Part shown: piece after piece, positions 1 through 7,940 of the stretch
Numbering within the stretch: the stretch's first letter is position 1
Layout of the letters: each line of letters opens with the position of its first letter
IMG/VR virus record: IMGVR_UViG_3300044635_000997
Location: 1 to 29,472 of that record
DNA: 29,472 nt
Reading direction: 5' to 3' (one strand)
Source: a virus
Position numbers and translations under genes: made by a program
Notes under the pieces: generated by a model
Seen by the model: the letters and a program-made list of their open reading frames with translations, nothing else
What the model was told of the DNA's origin: nothing
Databases searched by the model: none

Positions 1-127
1 CCACCGTGATGCGTGCCATGTCCACGCCGTTGACCGCCCTGCTGATGACGATGTCGAGCACGTCGCTCACGTAGGAGGTGCGTGCGCCTGCGCTGTCATA
101 GGTGATGACGGTGTACTGTACTGCCAT
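1..127. repeat. Terminal direct repeat, left copy (circular contig overlap)
   Basis: These 127 bases are identical to 29346-29472. On the minus strand they hold the first 42 codons of the baseplate-type gene that is complete at 28387-29472. The fibre gene's TGA (129-127) overlaps that gene's ATG (127-125) by one base, so both copies carry the same natural gene junction. A length of exactly 127 matches a common assembler k-mer, so I read it as the overlap left when a circular or circularly permuted molecule is assembled, not as a biological terminal repeat. Confidence 0.93.
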
Positions 128-1005
128 CAGAGCTTCACGATGTCAACGTTGACTGACGTCGCCGTGCGAGTCGCGCCACTATCCTGCCAAATCTGGCACT
201 GGATGACGTCTCCAGCGCTCGTACTGTAGTACTCGGTGTACACATGCTGTGAAAATGCGGCGGTGATAAAACTCGTCGCCGTCAGCTGACTGCCTCGCAG
301 GCTATTAACCGTAAGACGTCGTCGGTTAGTGGTGTTGGTATCCCATACTGCTGTTACTTGGATAGCATAGGTGCCAGCCTGCAAAAACGTGACATTTCCA
401 GTAGTCACATCGACCTTGACATAGTCACTACTCTGCTCCGACACCGCCCCCGTGCCTGCGATGGTGGTGTCGGTACTCGTAGTGATAGACATCGACGAAA
501 TGTACATGTTGGCATAGTTATACGGCAATGTCGAGCGGGACACCGCCCAGCGATTGGTGACGGACGTGGTCGATATGCCCGTGATGGTGCCTGACGTGAT
601 GCCCACCACTGCCAGCTTGATGTAGGGCTGGGTCGGCGTGGTGAGGTTCAGTGCAAGGCGCACGGTCTTTGATGCCACGGTGGTGCCAGCCACTGAGCGG
701 GACACGGCGAGCGCTGAAGCCGACTCGTTGGCAATGAGGTATAGCCCGTATGACCCCGTGCCCAGCGTTGACGTGGCAATCGATGCGGACGAGGTATTTT
801 CATACAGGTAACCGTTGATGAGCGCCGCACCCGTATTGATAGACAGCGTGGTGCTACTACCCGTCGCCTCGAGGTCGTTGAGGTACTTCAGTAGCCCGTC
901 GCCGAGCACCGATTTCCAGATGCTGGCGAGGCGGTCGGAGGTGTAGCCACCGCTGATGCCGTCGCCCGTGCCCGTCGTGGGCCAAAACATACTTTGCTCT
1001 GCCAT
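127..1005 (-). CDS. Tail fibre / receptor-binding protein with C1q-like C-terminus
   Basis: A 292-residue protein, probably at the tail tip and involved in host recognition. The first ~165 residues look like the N-terminal part of siphovirus fibre or baseplate proteins: an early Trp/Gly-rich stretch, then a beta-rich Ser/Thr-rich segment with INGYLY. Residues ~170-292 follow a C1q/TNF-like jelly-roll pattern: GTYAIQV, then an Arg-rich strand, then YYSTSAGDVIQCQI, ending in VNVDIVKL. A similar pattern recurs in the protein at 27915-28409. The gene starts two bases after the distal tail protein gene ends, and its TGA overlaps the next ATG across the contig junction. The location and fold pattern support the role; binding specificity cannot be read from the sequence. 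Confidence 0.7.
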   Translation of the reverse strand: MAEQSMFWPTTGTGDGISGGYTSDRLASIWKSVLGDGLLKYLNDLEATGSSTTLSINTGAALINGYLYENTSSASIATSTLGTGSYGLYLIANESASALAVSRSVAGTTVASKTVRLALNLTTPTQPYIKLAVVGITSGTITGISTTSVTNRWAVSRSTLPYNYANMYISSMSITTSTDTTIAGTGAVSEQSSDYVKVDVTTGNVTFLQAGTYAIQVTAVWDTNTTNRRRLTVNSLRGSQLTATSFITAAFSQHVYTEYYSTSAGDVIQCQIWQDSGATRTATSVNVDIVKL

Positions 1006-1006
1006 G

Positions 1007-1888
1007 TCACACTCCTATGTATCTTGTGTAGTAGACGATGCTGACGGCGGATGATGCGCCTGGCGATGATCCCGTCACGGTAATGCTGTTTGCGCCAGGC
1101 TCGAGTGACCACGTTGCCAGCGATGAGTCGGCGGTGATGGCGGTGATTTTATTTGCACCAGTCTGGTCAACCACCGTCTTGCGCCCGTAGCTGAGGTCAA
1201 AGACCCACGTGTCGCCGTTGGGGATGGTGCCGTCTACCTCGATTTTATCACCCGTCGTCGTGTTGGTCATAATCAAATCGGTGATGGGCCCCACCGCCGT
1301 GATGATGGGGAAGGCACGCCACGTGCCAGCGTTGGTAATGGGGATGGTCGAGTTGATGTTCGATGCCCCCACCGTCCACGGGATGAGTAGCGGCACTGGG
1401 GTGGGTGTGCCCTCCACCGCTGGCGTTGCGCCACCACTGACGGGTGTGGGATCGTACCACGTGGGGTCCGATGCCCTCAACTGTGCGACGGTGCGGATAT
1501 GATAGCCCGTGCCCTGCTCCACATTAAACTCAAGCCCGCCCAGCGTTCGGCACTCGATGGCACGGTCATAGGCATCGGTAGTGATGCGTAGGATACCGCC
1601 GCCCGATGCGGGGCTGAAAATGCGTGTCAGCGCCTCGCGTGCGCTGTAGCCCGCCTCGATGGTCGATGCCTCGACCACGAGGGGCAGTTGTAGGATGCGC
1701 GGATCGAGGCGGAAATCAACGTCGCTGTCACCGTGCTGCAGTGGACCACGCTGGGTGATGCGATGCAGTGGAGCGAGGCCAAAGCCCTGGTCGCCGAGGT
1801 AGCGCAGTCGTAATCCGCCCAGCGATGCGTTGGTGCCGTTCAGGTTGTAGGTCGTTCCGCCTGTGGTGTAGGTGATTGAGTATGCCAT
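1007..1888 (-). CDS. Distal tail protein / siphovirus tail component
   Basis: A 293-residue protein between the tape measure gene and the fibre gene, which is the usual place for the distal tail (Dit) protein that joins the tail tube to the tip. The N-terminal half has the mixed pattern of the family (LGGLRLRYLGDQGFGL, then a segment with conserved aromatics). The hinge motif RASDPTWYDP near residue 140 is typical of siphovirus tail-component proteins and marks the start of a galectin-like C-terminal half. The ATG at 1888 overlaps the tape measure stop region, so translation is probably coupled. It could be called a generic phage tail protein, but position and the DPTWYDP motif agree. Confidence 0.75.
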   Translation of the reverse strand: MAYSITYTTGGTTYNLNGTNASLGGLRLRYLGDQGFGLAPLHRITQRGPLQHGDSDVDFRLDPRILQLPLVVEASTIEAGYSAREALTRIFSPASGGGILRITTDAYDRAIECRTLGGLEFNVEQGTGYHIRTVAQLRASDPTWYDPTPVSGGATPAVEGTPTPVPLLIPWTVGASNINSTIPITNAGTWRAFPIITAVGPITDLIMTNTTTGDKIEVDGTIPNGDTWVFDLSYGRKTVVDQTGANKITAITADSSLATWSLEPGANSITVTGSSPGASSAVSIVYYTRYIGV

Positions 1889-3660
1889 TATGCGACGCCT
1901 CCTGCCAGCAACTGCATGGCCCTGAGGTCAGCGGTCAAGCTGGATTGGCTTTGTGCGGTTTGGTAGTTTGCGGTGAGGTAAAAATTCTGCACGGTCTGCG
2001 TCGGCGCACCCGTCGCACTGCTGACGGCGACGTTGAGCGCACGCTGGATATCGGGCACACCGCTCACGATGCCAGCGGCGATGCCCTGCGCGATGGGCTG
2101 GCCAATGATTTGCGCCATCATGCGACTGGGCGAGGCAATGCCGAGGAAGCTTTTGACCGCATCGATGCCCGACTTGATAGCGCTCATCAGTGCCTCACGA
2201 ACACGGTTCTTGGCGTTGTTGATGCCCTCGGTAATGCCTGCAACGATGTCACGGCCAAGGTCTTTGGCCTTGCCGATGGTTTCGTCGATGAACGTGCCGA
2301 CACGGGTTGAAATCTCCTTGACGACGTTCTCCACCGTGGTCTTGATGTCGCTCCAGATGCCCAGCACCAAGTTCTTGATGGTATTCCATGCCGTGCTAAA
2401 GTCGCCGCGGAGTAAGGCGGAGATGGCATTGAGCGCCTCGACCATCTTGGGATAGACGTAGTTAAAAATTGGGGTCATGGCCTCAGCAAAAATCTTGATG
2501 CCGTCGACGATAAGCCCGAAGGCGATGCGCAGGACATCGAGGGCAAGGATGACCGCATCGAGTGCGACGATGAATACACCTTGCAATACCTCGGCCACCT
2601 GCCCAAGCCAATTCTGCACCGCTGGATCACTGGCCAGCTCCATCGTGTCAGCGAAGAGGCTTGTCAGCGTCTCCCACACTTTGGTGCCCAGCTCAATGAG
2701 TTTCTGCAGGACGGGTTGTGACTCGATAAAGCCCATGATGCTCTGCTTGATGCCGTCCAACGTCGCCACTACACCGCCATTGTCGCTGATGCCCTGAAAA
2801 AACTCGCCAATCCGTGCGGTGACGTCTTGGATGACGGGCAGGATATGCTCGCCAAAAATGCTGACCATCTCTGAGAGAAGTGGCAGCAATGCGTCGCCGA
2901 TGGCGCCCTTCGCATCCTCGATTTTCTCCTGCATGACGATGAACTGCCCGCTAAACGTGTTCGCCGCCGCCGCCGCACTGCCACCGAATTGCCGCTCGAG
3001 CTCGCCGAGGATGAGGCGCTGGGCTTCAGCGGTTTTCCCCGTCTCCACGAGCGTCTTCACCATGTCTTTCTGCTCGTCCGTGAACGACACGCCGACACGG
3101 GTCAAAGCCGTGATACCCTCCGCAGGGTCATTGAGTGCTTTACCAATCTGCACCGCCGAGCTCTGCAGGTCTTGGCCCATTGCCTGGCTGAGGTCAGTTA
3201 CCGCCGCCGTGGCGTCGGCAAACTCGAGGTCCCGGATATTGGTGAACGTCATCAGCACGTTTTGCGCGCCAAGGATTTGGTCATCTGAAAAAAGACTTGC
3301 CCCCTCGACGGCGGACAGGTTGCGTGCGAGGTTCTGCAGCTCATCGGTGGTGACACCGACTGCGCCGCCAGTCGACTTGAACACGGCTTCAGTCTGAGCG
3401 AAGGCTTTTTGATAGTCCGCACTGCCCTGCACCGAAGTCTTGAAAAAGTCGACGATGCCACCAAGAGAGTTTTTCGCTACATCAAGCGCTATCTCACCGA
3501 TGCCACGCAGTGCGCCGATGCCGACTTCTTTGAGTGATCCAAAGCGGCCGCTGGTATCGTCAGCGGCTTTCCCGACATCGGCGATTTTGTCTTCGATTTT
3601 GCTGGCGACATCTGACACATCATCATCGCCTCGAAATCGAATTACGACGGTTTCGGCCAT
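1888..3660 (-). CDS. Tail tape measure protein
   Basis: A 590-residue protein that sets tail length and is expected to help DNA entry. It has an N-terminal coiled-coil and Ala-rich region (VASKIEDKIADVGKAADDT), a typical tape measure core (SLFSDDQILGAQNVLMTF, AQRLILGELERQFGGS), hydrophobic segments around residues 340-390, and a C-terminal SPSRMMAQIIGQPIAQGIAAG segment as in many tape measure proteins. Its ATG overlaps the stop of the frameshifted chaperone extension (TAATG), the usual order. At about 1.5 angstroms per residue the tail would be roughly 90 nm, so this is a short-tailed siphovirus. No peptidase domain is visible. Confidence 0.92.
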   Translation of the reverse strand: MAETVVIRFRGDDDVSDVASKIEDKIADVGKAADDTSGRFGSLKEVGIGALRGIGEIALDVAKNSLGGIVDFFKTSVQGSADYQKAFAQTEAVFKSTGGAVGVTTDELQNLARNLSAVEGASLFSDDQILGAQNVLMTFTNIRDLEFADATAAVTDLSQAMGQDLQSSAVQIGKALNDPAEGITALTRVGVSFTDEQKDMVKTLVETGKTAEAQRLILGELERQFGGSAAAAANTFSGQFIVMQEKIEDAKGAIGDALLPLLSEMVSIFGEHILPVIQDVTARIGEFFQGISDNGGVVATLDGIKQSIMGFIESQPVLQKLIELGTKVWETLTSLFADTMELASDPAVQNWLGQVAEVLQGVFIVALDAVILALDVLRIAFGLIVDGIKIFAEAMTPIFNYVYPKMVEALNAISALLRGDFSTAWNTIKNLVLGIWSDIKTTVENVVKEISTRVGTFIDETIGKAKDLGRDIVAGITEGINNAKNRVREALMSAIKSGIDAVKSFLGIASPSRMMAQIIGQPIAQGIAAGIVSGVPDIQRALNVAVSSATGAPTQTVQNFYLTANYQTAQSQSSLTADLRAMQLLAGGVA

Positions 3661-3860
3661 TATCTCTTACCCTTCATCTGACTCCGTGCCTTCTGAACCT
3701 GCGCCTCGACCTCCATGATGGCCAAGTGCTTTTTGATGCGATGCCACGGCGGAAGCTGGGACGGCGGACAGTGGTAGACATCGCGACACAGCACCAGCTC
3801 AAGGTACTCCAGCGGCATGGGACCCGATGTCCACAGATGCTCCAGCACCGCCGTCCTCAG
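3660..3860 (-). CDS. Tail assembly chaperone C-terminal extension (lambda gpT-like), reached by -1 frameshift
   Basis: This frame (66 residues plus stop) continues the upstream chaperone after a -1 slip at 3860-3866 and would give a fusion of about 142 residues. It reads LRTAVLEHLW after the slip and contains LEYLELVLCRD, PPSQLPPWHRIKKHL and a basic tail, as seen in gpGT-type extensions. In lambda the short and fused forms bind the tape measure and recruit tail tube subunits. A GTG at 3848 could start an independent 62-residue protein, but no good ribosome binding site precedes it and the canonical slippery site explains the arrangement better. Confidence 0.85.
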   Translation of the reverse strand: MRTAVLEHLWTSGPMPLEYLELVLCRDVYHCPPSQLPPWHRIKKHLAIMEVEAQVQKARSQMKGKR

Positions 3861-4087
3861 TTTCCCGCGTCTTGCTCCGTGATCGCCTCAACGATGCGCC
3901 GTGCTAACTTGACCGCATGCGTCGCCTTGATGCGCTTGACGGGGTTGCCATCGATGTCGGTCACACAGCGGACAAGCACGGCGTTCATGCGGGCAAAGTC
4001 CGTGCTCTTTAGTGCTTCGCTTAGCTCAGCGATGTCGTCGAGATAGATGTGGTCGGGGTTGACGGTGTACTCAGTAATGCTTGACAT
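3857..4087 (-). CDS. Tail assembly chaperone (lambda gpG-like)
   Basis: A 76-residue acidic protein just before the tape measure region, the normal position of the G-type chaperone. The start at 4087 is chosen because AGGAGC lies 6-7 bases upstream; an open frame reaches back to 4150 without a good ribosome binding site. The protein ends ...EQDAGN then TGA, and its last two sense codons form the slippery heptamer. The family has little sequence conservation, so the assignment rests on position, size and the frameshift. Confidence 0.85.
   Translation of the reverse strand: MSSITEYTVNPDHIYLDDIAELSEALKSTDFARMNAVLVRCVTDIDGNPVKRIKATHAVKLARRIVEAITEQDAGN
3860..3866 (-). promoter_or_regulatory. -1 programmed frameshift site GGGAAAC
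   Basis: On the minus strand the codons read GCG GGA AAC TGA, so the heptamer G GGA AAC fits the X XXY YYZ rule exactly and sits directly before the zero-frame stop. Slipping by -1 opens the frame that runs to 3660. Lambda uses the near-identical GGGAAAG between genes G and T. Confidence 0.93.
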
Positions 4088-4162
4088 TGGGATGCTCCTA
4101 GGTACGGGATGCAAAAGTGTTGGCTGGGCGGTACGGCATCCCAAGCGCACCGCCCTGCCCTA

Positions 4163-4609
4163 CTATGAGCCTGGCGCTGTGCGAGTGATACCACCACAGC
4201 GCACCGTGATGGCGGCCATGAGTGGCCCTGCACTATCAGCACTGCCAGCAGGATAGACGATGCTGGAAATCTTGCCACCGGTAATGCTCTCATAGGTTTG
4301 TCCACCAGTCTTGGGGACCCACTTGAGCTGCACTGAACTGCCAGCTTCGTATGCGGCGGCGGCGGTCAGAAATGCTTCGCCTGCGGTCTCGGTGTAGACC
4401 ACGTTGACGGTGATGTCGATGGATTCGTTTTTGCCTACGAGGAAAAAGGCTGAGGTGCCGTCATAGGTGAAGCCCTCACCAATCATCTTGCTAGCCGTGG
4501 GGGTGTCGACGCTCTGCGTTGATCCGCTGATGTCGACGTATGACCCGTCAGCGACTTTGATGCTCACCGCCGTCGCTTGTCCGGTAATGGCGTCAGTGGT
4601 CTGTGCCAT
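4163..4609 (-). CDS. Major tail protein (tail tube subunit)
   Basis: A 148-residue beta-rich protein with the pattern of small tail tube proteins: IKVADGSYVDISGSTQ near the N-terminus, a central FFLVGKNESIDITVNVVYT strand pair, an Ala-rich helix (EAFLTAAAAYEAG), and a closing AAITVRCGG strand. It lies between the terminator-like protein and the chaperones, the canonical place for the tube subunit. The ATG at 4609 follows AAGGAGACACAGC, a strong ribosome binding site, which fits high expression. No Ig-like extension is present. Confidence 0.78.
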   Translation of the reverse strand: MAQTTDAITGQATAVSIKVADGSYVDISGSTQSVDTPTASKMIGEGFTYDGTSAFFLVGKNESIDITVNVVYTETAGEAFLTAAAAYEAGSSVQLKWVPKTGGQTYESITGGKISSIVYPAGSADSAGPLMAAITVRCGGITRTAPGS

Positions 4610-4620
4610 GCTGTGTCTCC

Positions 4621-5073
4621 TTACTGAATAATGTCTGCCACGGTGAGCGTTGCCACCACGGCGTCAAAGAACGTGCCCGACGCTGCTGGCCACTCCAGCA
4701 CTTGGCTGCGCAGTGCCACATCAGTGACGGACCAATGAGAATTCCCGTCGTACACCGTGCGCACCGCTTCATGGTACGCCGCAAGGTATCCCTCAATCGT
4801 CGGCGCAATGTCCATGAGGCCAATGCCCAGCGATGCAGAGCGGATAAGCGCGACGTCTTGGATTGTCCACTCGGTGCGCATCACACTACCGCCGCCATAG
4901 GTCTGGCGTTGCGTGCGAGATGACTGCACCCCAATGGCGCTAATCACTCGGCACGGCGTGGTGGCGATGTCGACCACGTTCTTCAGCGTCGCTCCTCGCA
5001 GGACGGTGTAGCTGTACCCCGTGATGGTCATGGCCTGCAGTGCGTCCAAGATGCTGTCAAGGTTACTTGCCAT
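4621..5073 (-). CDS. Probable tail terminator / minor tail protein
   Basis: A 150-residue protein between the head-tail connector and the major tail protein, where tail completion or terminator proteins usually lie. The N-terminal SNLDSILDALQAM helix, then strands with VVDIATTPCRVISAIG and a C-terminal FFDAVVATLTVADII, resemble the alpha/beta build of gpU-like terminators that cap the tube. The ATG at 5073 follows GGAGGTCATAGT. The function is inferred mainly from gene order. Confidence 0.55.
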   Translation of the reverse strand: MASNLDSILDALQAMTITGYSYTVLRGATLKNVVDIATTPCRVISAIGVQSSRTQRQTYGGGSVMRTEWTIQDVALIRSASLGIGLMDIAPTIEGYLAAYHEAVRTVYDGNSHWSVTDVALRSQVLEWPAASGTFFDAVVATLTVADIIQ

Positions 5074-5074
5074 A

Positions 5075-5689
5075 CTATGACCTCCGAATGTACGGCTTGA
5101 GCATCTGTGCTACGTCGCTCGGAATGCGGTTCGATGCAAAGGCGCTGCCGTCGGCACTCACCGTGATGTCAGCAGGGACAGATGTTGCGCCCGTGCGAAG
5201 CCGGTAGAGGTGCGCCCCCCAACGAAGTGCCGCTGCTTTGACATCGTCTGGTACGTCGGTGCTGTAACTCCACTTGCCAGCGACGGCAATCGCCGCTTCT
5301 GGCGAGGTGGTGTACGTCCACGTCGTATTGATCCCGCTCTTAATGCGGATGAAATTGGTCGGCTTCACGTTGAGCGGAAGCAGAACCACATCACTCGCAG
5401 AAATGGCGGTGCCGTCGCCGTTGGTGATGCTCGTGAGTTCTGCCAGGTCGTGGTTCAGATTGAGTGTGCGCCAGTCGAGCAAATCGCCGCCATCCACGGT
5501 CAGCAGTGCGGTGAAATGGTGCGTGTGACTCGCAGCAGGGCCGTGCTCGGCTTCGGGCTCGAAGTGGCGGTGGCAGTAGCTGTCAATCGCCGCCGTGACA
5601 CGGTCGGGGATATGTGCCAGCTCGGCATCATCCGACGACGACGTGATGCCCAGGTACGCCTTTAGCTCTGCCGTCGTGAAGTATGCCAT
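5075..5689 (-). CDS. Head-tail connector protein (HK97 gp6-like)
   Basis: A 204-residue protein starting FTTAELKAYLGITSSSDDAELAHIPDRVTA, the classic opening of the gp6-like / phage QLRG-type connector family that forms a ring under the portal. A conserved IDSYCHRHF motif follows near residue 36, and a C-terminal helix (DDVKAAALRWGAHLYRLRTG) closes the fold. About 60 residues between these look like an inserted beta domain, which makes it longer than the usual ~100 residues. It lies directly downstream of the 5690-5884 gene. Confidence 0.78.
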   Translation of the reverse strand: MAYFTTAELKAYLGITSSSDDAELAHIPDRVTAAIDSYCHRHFEPEAEHGPAASHTHHFTALLTVDGGDLLDWRTLNLNHDLAELTSITNGDGTAISASDVVLLPLNVKPTNFIRIKSGINTTWTYTTSPEAAIAVAGKWSYSTDVPDDVKAAALRWGAHLYRLRTGATSVPADITVSADGSAFASNRIPSDVAQMLKPYIRRS

Positions 5690-5884
5690 TTAAATCACCT
5701 TTTTTGTCGTACGCTTTGCTGGGACGGGGTCGGGGTCGGGCTCCTCAATCAGAATCGCTTGGCCCTGTGCAATCAGCGTTTGCGCTTCGCCTTCACTCAG
5801 CTCGATGATGTCGCCCGGTGCATGGATGATGAGCTCTCCTGCGTGTCCCAATGCGGCCATGGCGTATAACAACATAATTCTCAT
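5690..5884 (-). CDS. Small protein after the capsid gene, unknown function
   Basis: A 64-residue protein starting at 5884 (TGGAGCGTT before the ATG). The middle has a predicted small beta fold, LIIHAPGDIIELSEGEAQTL followed by IAQGQAILIEE, as in short head-associated proteins of other phages. The C-terminus is Pro/Asp-rich, then basic (KRTTKKVI). The hydrophobic N-terminus (MRIMLLYAMAALG) is short for a membrane segment. It sits between the capsid gene and the connector. Possibilities include a capsid decoration or completion protein; nothing in the sequence decides. Confidence 0.65.
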   Translation of the reverse strand: MRIMLLYAMAALGHAGELIIHAPGDIIELSEGEAQTLIAQGQAILIEEPDPDPVPAKRTTKKVI

Positions 5885-5892
5885 AACGCTCC

Positions 5893-5930
5893 AGTGGGGA
5901 GCACTGACGGATCCATCAGTACTCCCCAGT
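5893..5930 (-). promoter_or_regulatory. Stable hairpin directly after the capsid gene
   Basis: A long dyad begins about 7 bases after the capsid stop codon and ends before the next ribosome binding site. The stem is close to complete. The two positions that are mismatched on the plus strand become G-U pairs in the minus-strand RNA, so it looks selected as RNA. No U-run follows, so I favour an mRNA-stabilising or partial attenuation hairpin that raises capsid mRNA over downstream genes. Confidence 0.7.
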
Positions 5931-5936
5931 GTGATA

Positions 5937-7940
5937 TTAGGCGTGCTTGCCGATAGCGAACGCCTCAGGCTGAGTGACATCGCCACCGAAGCGCCACTTG
6001 GCGATCATGTACGTGACGCCCGTGCGGGGATTGTAGTCACGCTCAATTTGCACCCCAGCGGTGCGCTCGGCGAAGGCGTAGTAGCTGAAGTTACCGAAGA
6101 TGAGTGGCTCGTTGGTGCTGGTGCCGTAGGCATCCACCTGCTCACTCAACGCGACTGGCCATGACTCGATGCGTCGCACGCCGCCCTCCATGCTGGTCAG
6201 GAGCATGCCCGTGTTGGCGAGGTCAAGACCACGTGCAACACCCCAGGTTGCATTGCGCATAATCCAGCCGGTTTCACCGTCGGTCATGTACTCACCGTTG
6301 ATACCCGTGCTCACGCTGAGAATCTGCGCCGAGGTCGCCGTGGTGGCGCCGAGGGCGATGTCGTTGGTCACGCGGGCATAGATGCCGTAGGGCTGTGAGC
6401 TCCCCGTGCCCTTGATGATGAACGTGTTGACGCTCACCGCCATGGCGCGGGCAATCTCGTTCATGAGAAACTCCTCGTAGTTGCTGGCAGTGTCGGCGAG
6501 CAACTCCTCGGTGATGGCAAACTCCAAGGTGTCTTTGTAGAGCTGGATGGTCTTGGTGTTGGCAATGTTGGGCTCGCTGGCGGTGGCAGTGACGCCTTCG
6601 CCGACGATGGCGGCCGTGGCCTTGGTGCTCTGTGCAGGCACGACGACCTTCCAGGTGTCAGTCGTCACGCGCTGAAATCGGAACTTGCCAAGCAAGCTCG
6701 ACTCATCACGTCGTGCCACCACCGAGCGGTTGACTGCGGTTGGCACGGTGAAACCACCGTCGTTGTTGGCGCCCTCGGTCTGCGTCTTGACGGCGTAGGC
6801 CTTGGTGGCGTTGCGCAGTACTTGGTGTACTTCGTAGCTGTCGTCCGCCTTCTCGATGGGGTTCTTGACATCGATGAAGCGCTTGTAGGCGCGGTGGTAC
6901 TCGTTGCTGTCGAACGGATTCTCGGACGGAGCGGCAGGCAATGCCGCCTTTACCTGTGGCTCGTCGTTGCGAGCGTTGTCGATGATGCCTTCTGGCATGG
7001 CTTTCGTCTCCTCTGATGGTGATTCGGTGACCTCTTCGGTCGTCTCTGATGTGATCTCTGTATCGTCAGGCAATGTCTCATCTGCAGCCATGCTCGCAGG
7101 TGCGACCTCTTCGCTCTTGACTTCGGTGGTTGTGCGGGGCTCGGCTGGTGTGGGTGTTAAGCTGATTTCAGCGACGTGCCAGCGCTTGATTTCGTAGCCG
7201 CCCTTGACCGGCTCACGGACAACAAGGTGTGACACGGCGCCGGTGCTGAGTCCGAGTGCGCCGGCTTCAACGAGTTTCATGACCTCGCTGGCGTACTGGT
7301 GACGGCGGTCCAACTCAATCTCTACATCGATGCCGTCATCGGTGGGTACCCACGCTTTGACCGTGCCGATTTGCGACTTGATGCCGCCCATGGCGTGGTC
7401 ATAAAAAACGGGCATGCCCTCAAATGGACGTGATCCGCCGAGGTCGGTGTCGGCAGTGAATGTGTCTTCGGTGAGGTCGAAGCCGCCGAACACAATGCCC
7501 TTTCCCTTGACCGTGTATTCACCAATCGCTTTCACCGCTGTGGGCAGTGTTTTGACCGTGTCTTCCATCGCTTGTCCTCCTACTTCCATTATATGGGGGT
7601 CGTCAAATGCCTTCGTGTCTTCCGATTCGATGATGCGCCGAGCCCATGCCCAGCCCTCATCACCTCCCCAGCCCATCCATGCCTGCCAACCCGGCCCCTG
7701 CTCATCCCACGTCGCCCCCTGCTTGTCCACCTCATGGCGGGCAAAGTAGGACGCCATGCGCCGGAGTGTAGCGACGCTCACCGGCTGACGATTTGCGAGT
7801 TGCCGTGCTCGAGCAAGGCCCACTGGGGTCATGCCTCGCTGACTCGGTGGCTTCTCTGCTCGCACTTCGAGAGCCATGCGCGCATTGTCGGCCACGGCTT
7901 GTGGCGGGGTGTGGGTATCGCTTTCGGCTTTGGTTGTCAT
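5937..7940 (-). CDS. Prohead protease-major capsid protein fusion
   Basis: A 667-residue polyprotein. Residues 1-~120 form an Ala/Arg-rich domain (GLARARQLANRQPVS, MASYFARHEVDKQG, AWMGWGGDEG) found at the front of some phage protease polyproteins. Residues ~125-290 look like a caudoviral prohead protease (FYDHAMGG with the candidate His, ALGLSTGAVSH with the candidate Ser). An acidic Thr/Glu-rich linker (~270-330) resembles a delta/scaffold region. Residues ~340-667 are an HK97-fold capsid protein (ENPFDSNEYHRAYKRF, GGFTVPT, ending IAKWRFGGDVTQPEAFAIG). A second start at 7568 has AGGAGG at ideal spacing and would give a protein without the first 124 residues. Cleavage into protease and capsid is expected but not shown. 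Confidence 0.88.
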   Translation of the reverse strand: MTTKAESDTHTPPQAVADNARMALEVRAEKPPSQRGMTPVGLARARQLANRQPVSVATLRRMASYFARHEVDKQGATWDEQGPGWQAWMGWGGDEGWAWARRIIESEDTKAFDDPHIMEVGGQAMEDTVKTLPTAVKAIGEYTVKGKGIVFGGFDLTEDTFTADTDLGGSRPFEGMPVFYDHAMGGIKSQIGTVKAWVPTDDGIDVEIELDRRHQYASEVMKLVEAGALGLSTGAVSHLVVREPVKGGYEIKRWHVAEISLTPTPAEPRTTTEVKSEEVAPASMAADETLPDDTEITSETTEEVTESPSEETKAMPEGIIDNARNDEPQVKAALPAAPSENPFDSNEYHRAYKRFIDVKNPIEKADDSYEVHQVLRNATKAYAVKTQTEGANNDGGFTVPTAVNRSVVARRDESSLLGKFRFQRVTTDTWKVVVPAQSTKATAAIVGEGVTATASEPNIANTKTIQLYKDTLEFAITEELLADTASNYEEFLMNEIARAMAVSVNTFIIKGTGSSQPYGIYARVTNDIALGATTATSAQILSVSTGINGEYMTDGETGWIMRNATWGVARGLDLANTGMLLTSMEGGVRRIESWPVALSEQVDAYGTSTNEPLIFGNFSYYAFAERTAGVQIERDYNPRTGVTYMIAKWRFGGDVTQPEAFAIGKHA
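7576..7608 (-). promoter_or_regulatory. 33-bp element before the internal capsid-gene start (copy B)
   Basis: On the minus strand this reads ATTTGACG, 14 bases ending in TATAATG, then GAAGTAGGAGG, followed 7 bases later by the internal ATG at 7568. It matches 27 of 33 positions with the element at 12911-12943 before the amidase. It lies inside coding sequence here, so the match is not explained by related proteins. Candidate roles are a late promoter with a TATAAT-type -10 box or a translation element. Confidence 0.55.

Noticed and set aside
1-127. Biological direct terminal repeat (as in T7-like phages)
   Set aside because: The length is exactly a common assembly k-mer and the join restores a gene, so an assembly overlap explains it better. 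Read depth would decide.
7576-7608. Standard sigma-70 promoter from TTGACG and TATAAT in the shared element
   Set aside because: The boxes are only 7 bases apart in both copies; 16-18 is needed.
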